Source of the DNA: Acidimicrobiaceae bacterium
GTDB lineage: Bacteria > Actinomycetota > Acidimicrobiia > Acidimicrobiales > RAAP-2
Reading direction: 5' to 3'
Assembly (NCBI GenBank): GCA_003155915.1
Contig: PMFA01000005.1
Span: 217,526 to 281,525, forward strand
Length of the DNA: 64,000 nucleotides
The translations under genes and the position numbers were made by a program. This document shows positions 27,856-37,215 of this stretch, in pieces; the stretch's first letter is position 1, and the number at the start of each line of letters is the position of its first letter. The notes under the pieces were generated by a model that saw only the letters and a program-made list of their open reading frames with translations, had not been told where the DNA came from and ran no database searches.

Positions 27856-29454
27856 ATGCTCATAGTTCGAGATTTAGGCATAGAGATCGGCGCTCGGCGT
27901 ATCCTCAACCCCGTCTCTTTCACGGTCGGCAACGCCGAAAAGGTCGGGATCGTCGGGCGAAACGGGGCCGGCAAGTCGACGTTGATGTCGATTCTGCTGG
28001 GAGAGCACCCCGAGCACCTGCGCATCGAAGGATCGGTCACGCACCAAGGGACCATGAGCCACCTGCCCCAAGAGCCCGTGCCGGGCGGACTCGGCGTCGA
28101 GCCGATCGGACTCTCGCACGTCCTGTCGGCGCGAGGCCTCGACCAACTCGACGCCGACATGCAACACGCGCGCCACGAGCTGGCGGCCGACCCGACGGAC
28201 GCGACCATCGAGCGCTTCACCGCGCTCGAAGAGAAGTTCCGGGAACTGGGCGGCTACGAAGCCGAGTCCGAAGTGTCACGGCTCGCGGCCGGACTGGGTC
28301 TCAAGGAGGACCTCCTCTTGGAGGACCTCGATTCGCTCTCGGGCGGTCAGCGTCGGCGCGTCGACCTGATGCGCGTGCTGTACGAAGAACCGACGACGAT
28401 GGTCCTCGACGAACCGACGAACCACCTCGACAAGGCCGCGAAGCGCTGGCTCTTCGAAGAGCTCGACCGCTTTCGCGGCACCGTGTTGGTCATCAGTCAC
28501 GACCTGCCCCTGTTGGACAAGTCGATCGATCGGGTGTTGGCACTTCGCGAAGGGCAGTTGCGCGAGTACAAAGGCAACTACACGAAATTCCTCAAACTCG
28601 AAGAGGAGCGACGGCTGAGTGAAGAGAAGCTCGCGTCGCACCAGGACGAGCAGATCGACCGTCTCTCCAAACTCGCCGATTCGATGCGCGGACAGACCGA
28701 GAAGCGCGCCCGACTGGCCAAGGTGCTCGACCGCAAAGTCGAGAAGCTGCAGGACAATCGAGTGGAAGTGACGAAGAAGGAGCGTAAGGTCGTCTTCAAG
28801 TTGCCGATTCCTCCGCGCAGCGGTGACGTGCCGATGACCGTCGAGCACGTCGCGGTGAGTTACGGATCGCTCAAGGTCCTGAAGGACGTGAACTTCATCA
28901 CGCGCCGCGGCGACCGCATCGTCATCGTGGGGCGCAACGGCGCCGGCAAGTCCTCGATGCTGCGTTGTCTCGCGGGCACCCAGAAGGCGCAAAAGGGTCT
29001 CGTGAAGTTCGGCGCGAACGTGACGGTCGGTTACTTCGCTCAGGAGAACGAACAACTCGACTTCGACAAGACGGTCTTGGGCAACTTGGAGAACGCCACC
29101 GTGGTCACTGAAGTGCAGCGTCGATCACTGCTCGGCGCCTTTGGTCTCAAGGGCTCGGCCGCTCACCAGATGCCCGCGACGTTGTCCGGTGGCGAGCGCG
29201 CCAAGCTGGCGCTCGCGATTTTGGCGTCGTCGGACGCGAATCTCCTGTTGTTGGACGAACCGACGAACAACCTGGACCCCGCCAGCGTTCTGGCGCTCGG
29301 CGACATGATGCACAAGTGGAAGGGCACGATCGTCGCGGTGAGTCACGAACGGGGTTTCGTCGAGACCCTCGAGCCAACTCACGCCGTCTTGTTGCCCGAG
29401 GAGTACTTCGACCTTTGGAATGACGACTACATGGAGCTCATCGAACAGCGTTAG
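27856..29454 (+). CDS. ABC-F family ATPase
   Basis: A soluble tandem ABC ATPase of 532 residues that should act on the ribosome rather than in transport. It has two nucleotide-binding domains: GRNGAGKSTLMS with SLSGGQRRRVDLMRVL and LDEPTNHLD, and GRNGAGKSSMLRCL with TLSGGERAKLALA and LDEPTNNLD. They are joined by a charged helical linker (about residues 240-320). No membrane segments are present. The subfamily (housekeeping or antibiotic-resistance type) cannot be decided by eye. It abuts the CoA-transferase gene without a gap. Confidence 0.92.
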   Translation: MLIVRDLGIEIGARRILNPVSFTVGNAEKVGIVGRNGAGKSTLMSILLGEHPEHLRIEGSVTHQGTMSHLPQEPVPGGLGVEPIGLSHVLSARGLDQLDADMQHARHELAADPTDATIERFTALEEKFRELGGYEAESEVSRLAAGLGLKEDLLLEDLDSLSGGQRRRVDLMRVLYEEPTTMVLDEPTNHLDKAAKRWLFEELDRFRGTVLVISHDLPLLDKSIDRVLALREGQLREYKGNYTKFLKLEEERRLSEEKLASHQDEQIDRLSKLADSMRGQTEKRARLAKVLDRKVEKLQDNRVEVTKKERKVVFKLPIPPRSGDVPMTVEHVAVSYGSLKVLKDVNFITRRGDRIVIVGRNGAGKSSMLRCLAGTQKAQKGLVKFGANVTVGYFAQENEQLDFDKTVLGNLENATVVTEVQRRSLLGAFGLKGSAAHQMPATLSGGERAKLALAILASSDANLLLLDEPTNNLDPASVLALGDMMHKWKGTIVAVSHERGFVETLEPTHAVLLPEEYFDLWNDDYMELIEQR

Positions 29455-29606
29455 TTCACTGACTCGAGAGACACCACTACTCCCGGTTCGTTGCGAGACG
29501 AAACGGCAACGGGTGACGGTGGATCCAACGACGTTAGGGTGCCCTATGCGTGACGGCGAACCTCCCAGATCCCGAAGAATCAATCGACGAGAGTTCGTGA
29601 GCGACC

Positions 29607-30260
29607 ATGTGCTTCTCACCTGAGGGAGATTTGATCGGTGGCCTCGTCGTCACCGCGATCGGTGTTGATGCCTGCTACCACCTTCGGGGTCGTCCCGAGT
29701 ACCGATTGATCGCTCCCTTTCCGATCCTGCTAGGCCTGCACCAGATCGACGAGACCTTCGTGTGGTGGCAACTGCAAGGTCACGTGCCGCACGCCCTCGG
29801 CGTCGTCGCCATGTGGATCTATCTACTCTTCGCCTTCGTGGCGTTGCCCACGCTCGTACCGACGATGGTGTTGCTCCTCGAACCACGAGGCCGACGAAGA
29901 GTGATCGCGCCGTTCCTCGCGTTGGGTGTGGTCACGTCGGCCCTCTTGCTCGAGACGATGTTGAGCGGTCACCCCAGCGCCAAACTCGGCTCGTATCACG
30001 TGGCCTATTCGATCGGTCTCCAACACGGTGTCGTGATCATCGGCCTGTACATCCTCGCGACGTGCGGTTCGATGCTCGCGTCGGGGCTGCGCAACGTCGT
30101 GTGGTTCGGCGCGGTCAACCTGGTCGCCGTGATCGTGCTGGCGAGGTTGTGCGCCAACGGCTTCGCATCATTGTGGTGTTTCTACGCAGCGCTGGCGAGC
30201 GGCGCGATCGCGTTGCACCTGCGCTTCGCCAAGGCTCGCAAGGTACCAGTCGCGGTCTAG
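29607..30260 (+). CDS. DUF6629 family membrane protein
   Basis: A 217-residue membrane protein with about seven hydrophobic helices. The N-terminus MCFSPEGDLIGGLVVTAIGVD and the LLGLHQIDETFVWWQLQG segment match the DUF6629 family, whose function is unknown. It ends with a basic tail. The 152 bases upstream, after the ABC-F gene, hold no gene. Its TAG shares a CTAG with the converging acetyltransferase gene. Confidence 0.8.
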   Translation: MCFSPEGDLIGGLVVTAIGVDACYHLRGRPEYRLIAPFPILLGLHQIDETFVWWQLQGHVPHALGVVAMWIYLLFAFVALPTLVPTMVLLLEPRGRRRVIAPFLALGVVTSALLLETMLSGHPSAKLGSYHVAYSIGLQHGVVIIGLYILATCGSMLASGLRNVVWFGAVNLVAVIVLARLCANGFASLWCFYAALASGAIALHLRFAKARKVPVAV

Positions 30261-30874
30261 TCAGCGCGGAGTCGCTCTTCCAGTCGAGTTCGTACGTCGG
30301 GCCATTCCGGGGGCAGGATCGAATACATGACGGAGTTTCGCGTGGCGCCCTCTTCGCCGTTCACCTGGGCCGCCTGCCAGTTGCGCAGGACCCCTTCGAA
30401 GCGTCCGCCGATTCGTTCGATCGCTCGACGAGAGCGCTCGTTGCGCTCGTCGGTTTTGAGATCGAGCCGTCGCACACCCCACACGTCGAAGGCGTGGGTC
30501 ATCATGAGCAACTTCGCCTCGGTATTGGCGGGCGTTCGCTGGGCCGTGGCGGCGAGGAACGTGCCGCCGATCTCCGCGGCGTCGGGGAACTCGCGCGCGA
30601 AGAACCACCGCAACGTGAGGAACCTCGTCATGCCGATGATCTCGGACGTGTCGCTGCGTCGAGTGGCGAAGGGCACCGCGCAACGTTGATCGCGCTCGCC
30701 GAGCAGTCGACGAACCGCGACCTCCATGTCCTCACTCGTGTCGGGCACGATCGACCACCCGAACGTTGAGCGGTCGCCCGACGCCGCGCGAACCAGTCCC
30801 GGGACGTCTTCGAGCGCGAGCGGCGTCAGCGTGACGTGGTGGCCGGTGAGGGTGATGGAAAGTGGGGAAGCCAT
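30257..30874 (-). CDS. GNAT family N-acetyltransferase (RimJ/RimL-like)
   Basis: A 205-residue acetyltransferase. It has the RimJ/RimL-like layout: LTGHHVTLTPLALEDVPGL at the N-terminus, the EIIGMTRFLTL strand, the EIGGTFLAATAQRTPANTEAK acetyl-CoA-binding motif region, and VWGVRRLDLKTDERNERSRRAIERIGG. The substrate is unknown. Its stop overlaps that of the converging DUF6629 gene. Confidence 0.88.
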   Translation of the reverse strand: MASPLSITLTGHHVTLTPLALEDVPGLVRAASGDRSTFGWSIVPDTSEDMEVAVRRLLGERDQRCAVPFATRRSDTSEIIGMTRFLTLRWFFAREFPDAAEIGGTFLAATAQRTPANTEAKLLMMTHAFDVWGVRRLDLKTDERNERSRRAIERIGGRFEGVLRNWQAAQVNGEEGATRNSVMYSILPPEWPDVRTRLEERLRAD

Positions 30875-30980
30875 CGTTCAACACTAGGAGAGCGCTGGAT
30901 CGGGTCTCGAGCGCGCCTACTCTCTATGATTCGGCGAAGTCAGTCGTGAAGGTCTGGTCAATGGGGAGAGGGGAGAAAAC

Positions 30981-32165
30981 GTGTACGTAGTCGAGTACGT
31001 CGTGGGCCTGCTCATAGTTCTGGTCACGATCGTCAGCGTCCTGTTCATCCTGGTCTTGCCGCGACAGCCCCAGGGACTCGAGAAGCTGACGCTGATCGTG
31101 AACAAGTCAGTCCACTACACGTTCGTCGCCCTGTCGCGACTGGCGCGGACCTACGAGGGAAAGGACTCGGTGCTCGCACCGACCGCTCCGGTGGCGCTCC
31201 TCGCGCAACTGCTCTTCTGGGCCGCGAGTCTGGTTCTCGGATTCGCCCTGATGCTCATGAATACGACGCACTCGTTCGTCCACGGTCTGACCCAAGCACT
31301 GACAGCGCTCTTCACCGTGGGCGCGATTCACAGCGGCGGGGCGCCGAATACGGCGCTCGACATCGCCGCCGGCGCGACGTGGGTCGTGATCGTGGCCCTG
31401 CAGATCGCCTATCTCCCTTCGCTCTATAACTCGTTCAGTCGCCGCGAGGCCTTGGTCACGATGCTCGAGAGCCGCGCCGGCGCACCGGCCTGGGGACCGG
31501 AACTGCTCGCTCGCCATCAACTCGTTGGCATCATCGACGCGCTGCCCCAGCTCTACGGCGACTGGGAAGAGTGGGCGGCGGAGGTGACCGAAAGCCACAC
31601 CACCTATCCGGTGCTACTGCTCTTTCGCTCACCCGAGCCGTGGCTGAACTGGATCATCGGGCTCTTGGCCGTGCTCGACGCGGGAGCGATGCAGATGGCG
31701 CTCTGTCCCACGACGGCGCCGAGCCAGACGCGCCTCTGCTTGCGTATGGGCTTCACGATGTTCAATCGTCTGGCGGCTTCGCTGGGCTACCCGGTCGATC
31801 CCGACCCCGATCCCGACGCGACGATCACGTTGTCCTACGAGGAGTTCTCCAGCGCCGTCGACAAGTTGAATCTCATCGGCTTCCCGACCGAGCGCAGCGC
31901 CGAAGAGGCGTGGCCGCACTTTCGGGGCTGGCGGATCAACTACGAGAGTTCGGCCTACCGTCTTGCGGACTCCTTCACGGCGCCCCTCGCGCCGTGGTCG
32001 GGCACCCGGCGTAATCTTCGCGCCGGCGTCGTGGAGCCGAAGCGGCCGCCGCACCGTGCGCCGGCCGGTGTCGCCAAATTGATGAGCGCCCGACCAGAAG
32101 TCGTCAACCCTCCTCGCGCGCAACAGACCCGCACGTGGAAGCCGTCGCGTCGCAAGCCCCAATGA
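30981..32165 (+). CDS. Membrane protein resembling a two-helix ion channel with a degenerate filter
   Basis: A 394-residue protein with an N-terminal helix (VVGLLIVLVTIVSVLFILVL), then helices near residues 70-90 and 120-145, then a soluble domain. The pair of helices with a re-entrant-like LTQALTALFTVGAIHSGG resembles a potassium-channel pore, but the TVGYGD filter is replaced by TVGAIH, so selective conduction is doubtful. The C-terminal half carries a Pro/Asp repeat (DPDPDPDA) and a basic tail. GGGGAGAGGGGAG precedes the GTG at 30981. A perfect hairpin terminator follows. Confidence 0.75.
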   Translation: MYVVEYVVGLLIVLVTIVSVLFILVLPRQPQGLEKLTLIVNKSVHYTFVALSRLARTYEGKDSVLAPTAPVALLAQLLFWAASLVLGFALMLMNTTHSFVHGLTQALTALFTVGAIHSGGAPNTALDIAAGATWVVIVALQIAYLPSLYNSFSRREALVTMLESRAGAPAWGPELLARHQLVGIIDALPQLYGDWEEWAAEVTESHTTYPVLLLFRSPEPWLNWIIGLLAVLDAGAMQMALCPTTAPSQTRLCLRMGFTMFNRLAASLGYPVDPDPDPDATITLSYEEFSSAVDKLNLIGFPTERSAEEAWPHFRGWRINYESSAYRLADSFTAPLAPWSGTRRNLRAGVVEPKRPPHRAPAGVAKLMSARPEVVNPPRAQQTRTWKPSRRKPQ

Positions 32166-32166
32166 G

Positions 32167-32198
32167 CCGAACCCCGCGCCCTAGAGCGCGGGGTTCGG
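32167..32198. terminator. Bidirectional hairpin terminator
   Basis: Perfect 13-bp arms (CCGAACCCCGCGC, 32167-32179, and its complement at 32186-32198) enclose a six-base loop, between two convergent genes. T residues after the stem are few (TT, then GTG), so it may act mainly as a strong pause or RNA-stabilising hairpin. Confidence 0.75.
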
Positions 32199-32263
32199 TT
32201 GTGTGCTGACGTCTGTGCGGGTGGAGACTGCGTCGGCCTCGTCGACAGACATTTCAGATGTGA

Positions 32264-33601
32264 TTAGTAGAGGATGGGCCCGCCGGGATTGATACCTCCT
32301 GATGACGAGGTGGATACTTGGATGTAGGTCGGGTCGACGGCGATGGTGGACCAGGTTCCCGTGTAGGACGAGCCGTCGGCGTTGGTGACCAGTCCGGTGT
32401 AGTTGTAGATCGGCAACATCCACACCGAGCCGTCGGTCAGTTGGTACGTCTGGTACGAGATCGTCTCGGCGTCCAGTGTGACGTCGACGATTGGCGGTCC
32501 CGAGGGCGTCGTGGTCGTCGTGTCATTCGTGACGGCCGTCGAGGGCGGCGTCGCCGGCGATGAACCGCTCGAACCCGTGAGTGGTGTCGTCGAAGATCCG
32601 GGTCCGCTCGACTGGCCCGAGGCCGTAATCTGCGCGATGTTCGCCTGCTGTTGGGCCTCGAGGACTTCCACTCCCGCGGCGGGGCTCTGCAGCGGGTAGT
32701 TGACGGCGGGCTCGGCGCTGAAGGCCGGTCCGTCGGCCGAGACCACGTTGTTGTTCTGGTCGACCGTGAAATCCAGGGACTGATCGGTCACCTGTCCGTT
32801 GACCGTGACGCTGTAAGTCGCCTGCTCTTCATTGGTCGTGACCGTCGCCTGACCGGGGGAGGTCACGACGTTGTTGGACGTCGAGAACTGGGGATCGCTC
32901 ACCTGGTAGCCGTAGCCCAGTTGGCTCAGGTAGTTCTGCACGTCGCCGTTCACGGTGGACTGACTCGGCATGGGAACCGTCGTGCCGTCGCTCGTCGTCG
33001 ACGAAGTGTCGGCCCCTTGCGGGATCGCGACGGAATACGACCACTGGGGGACCGTGTCGTAGGTCTCGTAGTCGACGTAGTCACCCGAGGAGTCGGTAAC
33101 GGTGAAGTCCTGGCCGTCGTTGTTGGTGTCAACCGGCGTACCCGACACACCGAAGATCGCGGCGATGCGCGCGTCTTCGGCCGAGGCGCTGGTGGGCAGC
33201 TGTAACTCGTAGGCCGCGCCGGTGCCGGAGTTGGTACTGAGGTCCGGTCCCACACTGAAGTCGAACTCCTCGTAGATGCGCATGATGTTGGAATTGGGAA
33301 TCTCGGCGGTACCAAATTTGGCAGTCGGAGACCTGACACCGAGCGCGCTGTGCGGTGCGGCGAGCGCGAACACGGCGAGGGACGGCGAGGCACCCTCGAG
33401 CGCAGCGATGCCGCCGACGGTCAGGGCCGCCGCGACGGCGACCGATCCGGCCATCCGTAGTTGGAAGCTTCGCAGCACGTGGCGTCCGGCGCGCGGCGCC
33501 CGGGCCATGATGCGCGAGATCATCGCGTTGGTATCCGGGTGTTGGTAGCTGCTGGTCGCGGCCGGGTCGGCCGCGCGTAAGCGTTCTTCAAAATCACTCA
33601 T
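32264..33601 (-). CDS. Membrane-anchored extracytoplasmic protein, putative partner of ECF sigma factor
   Basis: A 445-residue protein of unknown family. A cytoplasmic N-terminus of about 48 residues (FEERLRAADPAATSSYQHPD) is followed by one membrane helix (MAGSVAVAAALTVGGIAAL). A large Ser/Thr/Gly/Asn-rich external region has a low-complexity Ser/Thr/Pro stretch near residues 335-375. Its gene lies 52 bases downstream of an ECF sigma gene, the usual place for an anti-sigma or co-regulated surface protein, but no recognised anti-sigma domain is visible. Function is inferred only from position. Confidence 0.7.
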   Translation of the reverse strand: MSDFEERLRAADPAATSSYQHPDTNAMISRIMARAPRAGRHVLRSFQLRMAGSVAVAAALTVGGIAALEGASPSLAVFALAAPHSALGVRSPTAKFGTAEIPNSNIMRIYEEFDFSVGPDLSTNSGTGAAYELQLPTSASAEDARIAAIFGVSGTPVDTNNDGQDFTVTDSSGDYVDYETYDTVPQWSYSVAIPQGADTSSTTSDGTTVPMPSQSTVNGDVQNYLSQLGYGYQVSDPQFSTSNNVVTSPGQATVTTNEEQATYSVTVNGQVTDQSLDFTVDQNNNVVSADGPAFSAEPAVNYPLQSPAAGVEVLEAQQQANIAQITASGQSSGPGSSTTPLTGSSGSSPATPPSTAVTNDTTTTTPSGPPIVDVTLDAETISYQTYQLTDGSVWMLPIYNYTGLVTNADGSSYTGTWSTIAVDPTYIQVSTSSSGGINPGGPILY

Positions 33602-33653
33602 GAAAGCTCCTCCGCCTGCATACCAAGTTCATGTCGCGAGGCGCCCGAAACTT

Positions 33654-34157
33654 TCAGGTGACTTGAGCCGCCGCAAAACGCTCGCGAAAACGGGCCTGGG
33701 CTCGGGAAAGTCGCACCGCCGCGGCGTTCGTCGTGATCGAGAGGGCGATACCGAGGGCGTGGGTGTCGAGTCCGTCCCAAGCGTTCAGCATCAGTACCTC
33801 ACGGTCGTCGTCGTTGAGGGATTTCAGGGCGTCGCGCACGCTGACGTCGGCGATGACCAGGTCTTCGGCCGAAGGTTCGTCGGGGGCCGCGCGGAGTGTT
33901 GATTCGAAGTTCGTGCGCCGATACTGACTACGGCGCGAGTTTCGCAAGACATTGCGCGCGACGCCAATCATCCACGGAAGTTCGGCCTCGTCAGGCACGC
34001 TGTCAATCCGACGCCACACGACGAGGAGCGTCTCTTCGACCAGGTCGTCGAGGTCGGCCAGGGTCAGGGGGTAGAGGCGTCGTCGGAGGTAGTTGCCAAT
34101 GGCCGGGCTGTGTTCGTGAACGAGGCGACGGAAACGATCATCTTGAGGTGAGCCCAT
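33654..34157 (-). CDS. ECF-type RNA polymerase sigma factor
   Basis: A 167-residue group 4 sigma factor. Region 2 is visible as RFRRLVHEHSPAIGNYLRRR to DLDDLVEETLLVVWRR and LPWMIGVARNVLRNSRRSQYRR; region 4 as VRDALKSLNDDDREVLMLNAWDG with the ITTNAAAVRLSRAQARFR helix-turn-helix. It precedes the membrane protein at 32264 in the same direction, as sigma/anti-sigma pairs do. The regulon is unknown. Confidence 0.92.
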   Translation of the reverse strand: MGSPQDDRFRRLVHEHSPAIGNYLRRRLYPLTLADLDDLVEETLLVVWRRIDSVPDEAELPWMIGVARNVLRNSRRSQYRRTNFESTLRAAPDEPSAEDLVIADVSVRDALKSLNDDDREVLMLNAWDGLDTHALGIALSITTNAAAVRLSRAQARFRERFAAAQVT

Positions 34158-34226
34158 TAACCGCTTCTGTCCGATTGAACCTGAAACTTACCGCCGAGGC
34201 GAGAAATATCGTGAAGATGCTACGTC

Positions 34227-35201
34227 TCACACGTTGGTTCGAACGAGCATGGCCTCTTGCTCGCGCGTCAGCCACCACGAAGGGGCCTCGTGGTCACCCC
34301 ACCAGTCGATGACGTCCTCCACGCTCTCGCTGAGACCACGAAACGTGAGACCGGCCGCGACCGCCTTGGCGGGGTCGACGGCGAGGGCGGTCTCGCTCTT
34401 CGATCCCGACCAGAGGGGGAATCTCGAATCGAGATGGTGACTCTTGATGTGACGGGGAGAGATCTCGACCAGGCGAGTGTCGCTCGGCGAGATCTGTTCA
34501 CTGATCGTTTGGATCACGTCATAGAACCGGCCCGGGGGGTAGGGGCCCGCCGCGTGGAAGGCGCCGAGCGTCGAATTGGCCGCGAGCGTGACGACGAACT
34601 CGCCGAGGTCACGCGCGTCGATGTACTGGAGGGCGTTGTCACGAGGTCCGGGAACCGCGACATTGCCCCCCCGGCGGAGGCGCTCGACCCAGTAGGGGAA
34701 GCGGAGCGTGGCGTCGTGGCTCCCGATGACGAACGTCGGTCGCACAAAGGTGAGTCGATCACCGAAGTGCTCCTGCGCCGCTCGCTCGCAGGCCGCCTTT
34801 AGTGGTCCGTAGGTCTCGGCGGTCACCTCGGCGTCGGGCGCGAGGGTCGTGTCGTGCCAGAGGGTGGCCGTTTCTTCGGTCGCACCTTCCTTGGGCGGGT
34901 CGTCGTAGGCCGAGACCGACGAGATCTGGATGTGGTGGCCGCCGCGATCGCCGAGGGTTTTCGCCAGAACGTCAACGTCAACGGGCCGATAGGCGATGGC
35001 GTCGACGGTGACGTCAAATGAGAGATTCGCGAGCGCCGACATGTCACCGTGGCGATCACCGACCAAACGGGTGACGGACTCCGGCAAGTCACTCGGCGTT
35101 TGACCGCGATTGATGACGGTGACGTCATGACCGGCGTTCAGTGCGGCCCAGGCGACTCCTCGCCCGACGAATGACGTTCCACCAACGATGAGTAGTCGCA
35201 T
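34227..35201 (-). CDS. NAD-dependent epimerase/dehydratase (extended SDR)
   Basis: A 324-residue Rossmann-fold protein. LLIVGGTSFVGRGVAWAAL is the NAD(P)-binding glycine motif; ISSVSAYDD and the ETYGPLKAACERAAQ segment give the SDR Tyr-x3-Lys pair (YGPLK). Members act on nucleotide sugars or similar substrates; the actual one cannot be read here. It is transcribed in the same direction as the sigma gene downstream but separated by about 70 bases. Confidence 0.88.
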   Translation of the reverse strand: MRLLIVGGTSFVGRGVAWAALNAGHDVTVINRGQTPSDLPESVTRLVGDRHGDMSALANLSFDVTVDAIAYRPVDVDVLAKTLGDRGGHHIQISSVSAYDDPPKEGATEETATLWHDTTLAPDAEVTAETYGPLKAACERAAQEHFGDRLTFVRPTFVIGSHDATLRFPYWVERLRRGGNVAVPGPRDNALQYIDARDLGEFVVTLAANSTLGAFHAAGPYPPGRFYDVIQTISEQISPSDTRLVEISPRHIKSHHLDSRFPLWSGSKSETALAVDPAKAVAAGLTFRGLSESVEDVIDWWGDHEAPSWWLTREQEAMLVRTNV

Positions 35202-35308
35202 GCAGTTTCCTTCCCGCGATACCCGTCATGCTACGAGAGAACGTTGCAATTTCTGGTGATTGCTGATGACCTCGACCACCAAGGACGTCACCACGACGTC
35301 GCCCTGCG

Positions 35309-35968
35309 TTAGTTGAGGTGGCGCTCGCTCGCCCAGTGCGAGAGTTGATAGCGACTGGACAGTTGGAGCTTTCGAAGAACGGACGAGACATGGCTCTCGA
35401 CGGTCTTGGTCGAGATGGTCAACTCCTTGGCGACGTCCTTGTAGGAGTAACCACGGGCGATCAATCGCAGCACTTGGCGTTCGCGCGCGGTCAGTTGGTC
35501 GAGGTCCGGATCGGCGATGACAACGGGTTGATCACCTTGTGCGGTGCTAAAGGCGTCGAGGACGAAGCCGGCCAAACGGGGCGAAAAGACGACGTCGCCG
35601 GCGGCGATTCGGTAGATGGCGTCGACGAGGTCGGGTCCGGAGATGTTCTTGGTGACGTAGCCCCGGGCGCCCGCACGTATGACGCTGATGACGTCGACCG
35701 AGGCGTCGGAGACCGAGAGGGCGAGGAATCGAGTCGTCGTCTCGTGCTCACCGACCGCGCGAAGGACCGCCTGGCCCCCGCCGTCGGGCATGTGCACGTC
35801 GAGGAGGACGACGTCGGGGGTACGTTCGAGGATCATCTCGATGGCGGCCGCCACTTCATCGGCCTCGCCCACGATGTCAACGGAGTCGGCAATCTCGGCC
35901 CGGATGCCCGCGCGAATGAGTTCGTGGTCATCGACCAGGAACACGCGAGGTCGGTGGGACTCGGTCAC
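35309..35968 (-). CDS. LuxR-type (NarL/FixJ) response regulator
   Basis: A 219-residue DNA-binding regulator. The receiver domain starts RVFLVDDHELIRAGIRAEI and has the phospho-acceptor Asp in VVLLDVHMPDGGG and the Lys in YVTKNIS. The C-terminal LuxR helix-turn-helix is LTARERQVLRLIARGYSYKDVAKEL to TKTVESHVSSVLRKL. Its start overlaps the stop of the sensor kinase gene by four bases, giving a clear cognate pair. The 107 bases between it and the epimerase gene start are empty. Confidence 0.95.
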   Translation of the reverse strand: MTESHRPRVFLVDDHELIRAGIRAEIADSVDIVGEADEVAAAIEMILERTPDVVLLDVHMPDGGGQAVLRAVGEHETTTRFLALSVSDASVDVISVIRAGARGYVTKNISGPDLVDAIYRIAAGDVVFSPRLAGFVLDAFSTAQGDQPVVIADPDLDQLTARERQVLRLIARGYSYKDVAKELTISTKTVESHVSSVLRKLQLSSRYQLSHWASERHLN

Positions 35969-37215
35969 AGGGATCGCGGCATGACGAGCTGGACCTCAGA
36001 GCCCGAACCAACCACAGTATTGATCGACGCTTCGCCGCCGAGTTGCCCCATGCGTTCGCGGATCGACAGGGCAATGCCCCGTCGATCGGCGGGGATCGCG
36101 TCGAGATCGAATCCCACACCCCGGTCGCGAACGAAAATCGAGATCGTGGTGGGTTCGACTTCGGCAAAGATCGAGATGCTCGCGGCCTCGGACCACTTCG
36201 CCGCGTTGATGGCGGCCTCGCGACCGGCCGCGACCAGGGTCACGACGCGATCGTCGGGCACGCAGTCGCCGACGGTCACGAGTTCCACGCGCACGCCGTA
36301 GTCGTTCTCGACGTCGTGTTCGATCGCGCCGACGAGTCCGACGAAGGACGTCGGCGTGTCGGTCATCGTCTCGGGGCTGAAGAGCCACTGTCGCAGTTCG
36401 CGCTCTTGGTTTCGCGCGAGACGTACGACGTCGGCCTCGTTGGCCGCGGCGCGCTCGATGAGCGTCAGCGTCTGAAGTACGGAGTCGTGCAAATGCGCGA
36501 CCATGCGGGCGCGTTCTTCGATGCGGACTCGTGCACGTCGCTCACTCGTCAGTTCGCGAACGTTTTGGAGCCACCAGGGAGCAAACAGTACGAGGACGCC
36601 GATGACTAAGACCGCCGTCCCGATGATCCCCGAGCCGGCCCGCCCCCAGAAGCCGCCCAGGTGGTGCAGTTGGTGCAGTCCGACGACAATGAGAGCGGCG
36701 CCGAAGATGATGCGCAGCAGGAACCCCGTTCGACTCTTGGAGAATGCGCCACCGATGAACGGTGCCGTGTTGAAAAACTCGGTCAAGCGGTTGCGCTCGT
36801 CATTCGATGCGCCTCGCCAAACAGCGAAGGCGGCGAAACCGCTCAACACCAGCGGCCATCCGAAGCCGTCGGACGTCCACCCTCCGGCAGTTTGCAGGGT
36901 GATGATCAGAATCACCGTCGCGATGAAGGCGACCAGCACGAGTTGCGCCTCGCGCCGCTTCTGGAAGATCTGCTGGATGATCGAGTGCTCCTCGCCGGAG
37001 CGAGTGAGGACGAGCCAGAACGTCATGTAGAGCAGGATCCCCAGTCCAAAGATCAGGGTCAGCAGGGCAAAGATGACGCGAATGTTGCGTTCCTTGATGC
37101 CGAGCCGCGTCGCGAAACCTCCGCAGACGCCCCCGAGGATGCAGTTGTCGCGACCACGTCGCAGCGGTCGCAGGGGTGTACCGACGACGGCGTGGCTCGA
37201 GGTGGTGATCGACAT
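35965..37215 (-). CDS. Sensor histidine kinase with N-terminal PspC domain
   Basis: A 416-residue membrane kinase. A PspC domain (NCILGGVCGGFATRLGIKERNIRVIFALL) leads into membrane helices; more helices follow to about residue 220. The HisKA_3 region has the phospho-acceptor in RMVAHLHDSVLQTLTL, and the ATPase has GREAAINAAKWSEA and VRDRGVGFD. The second of two close ATGs (37215) is chosen because GGGAG lies six bases before it, whereas it abuts the ATG at 37221. It is coupled to the response regulator and diverges from a second PspC gene. Confidence 0.92.
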   Translation of the reverse strand: MSITTSSHAVVGTPLRPLRRGRDNCILGGVCGGFATRLGIKERNIRVIFALLTLIFGLGILLYMTFWLVLTRSGEEHSIIQQIFQKRREAQLVLVAFIATVILIITLQTAGGWTSDGFGWPLVLSGFAAFAVWRGASNDERNRLTEFFNTAPFIGGAFSKSRTGFLLRIIFGAALIVVGLHQLHHLGGFWGRAGSGIIGTAVLVIGVLVLFAPWWLQNVRELTSERRARVRIEERARMVAHLHDSVLQTLTLIERAAANEADVVRLARNQERELRQWLFSPETMTDTPTSFVGLVGAIEHDVENDYGVRVELVTVGDCVPDDRVVTLVAAGREAAINAAKWSEAASISIFAEVEPTTISIFVRDRGVGFDLDAIPADRRGIALSIRERMGQLGGEASINTVVGSGSEVQLVMPRSL

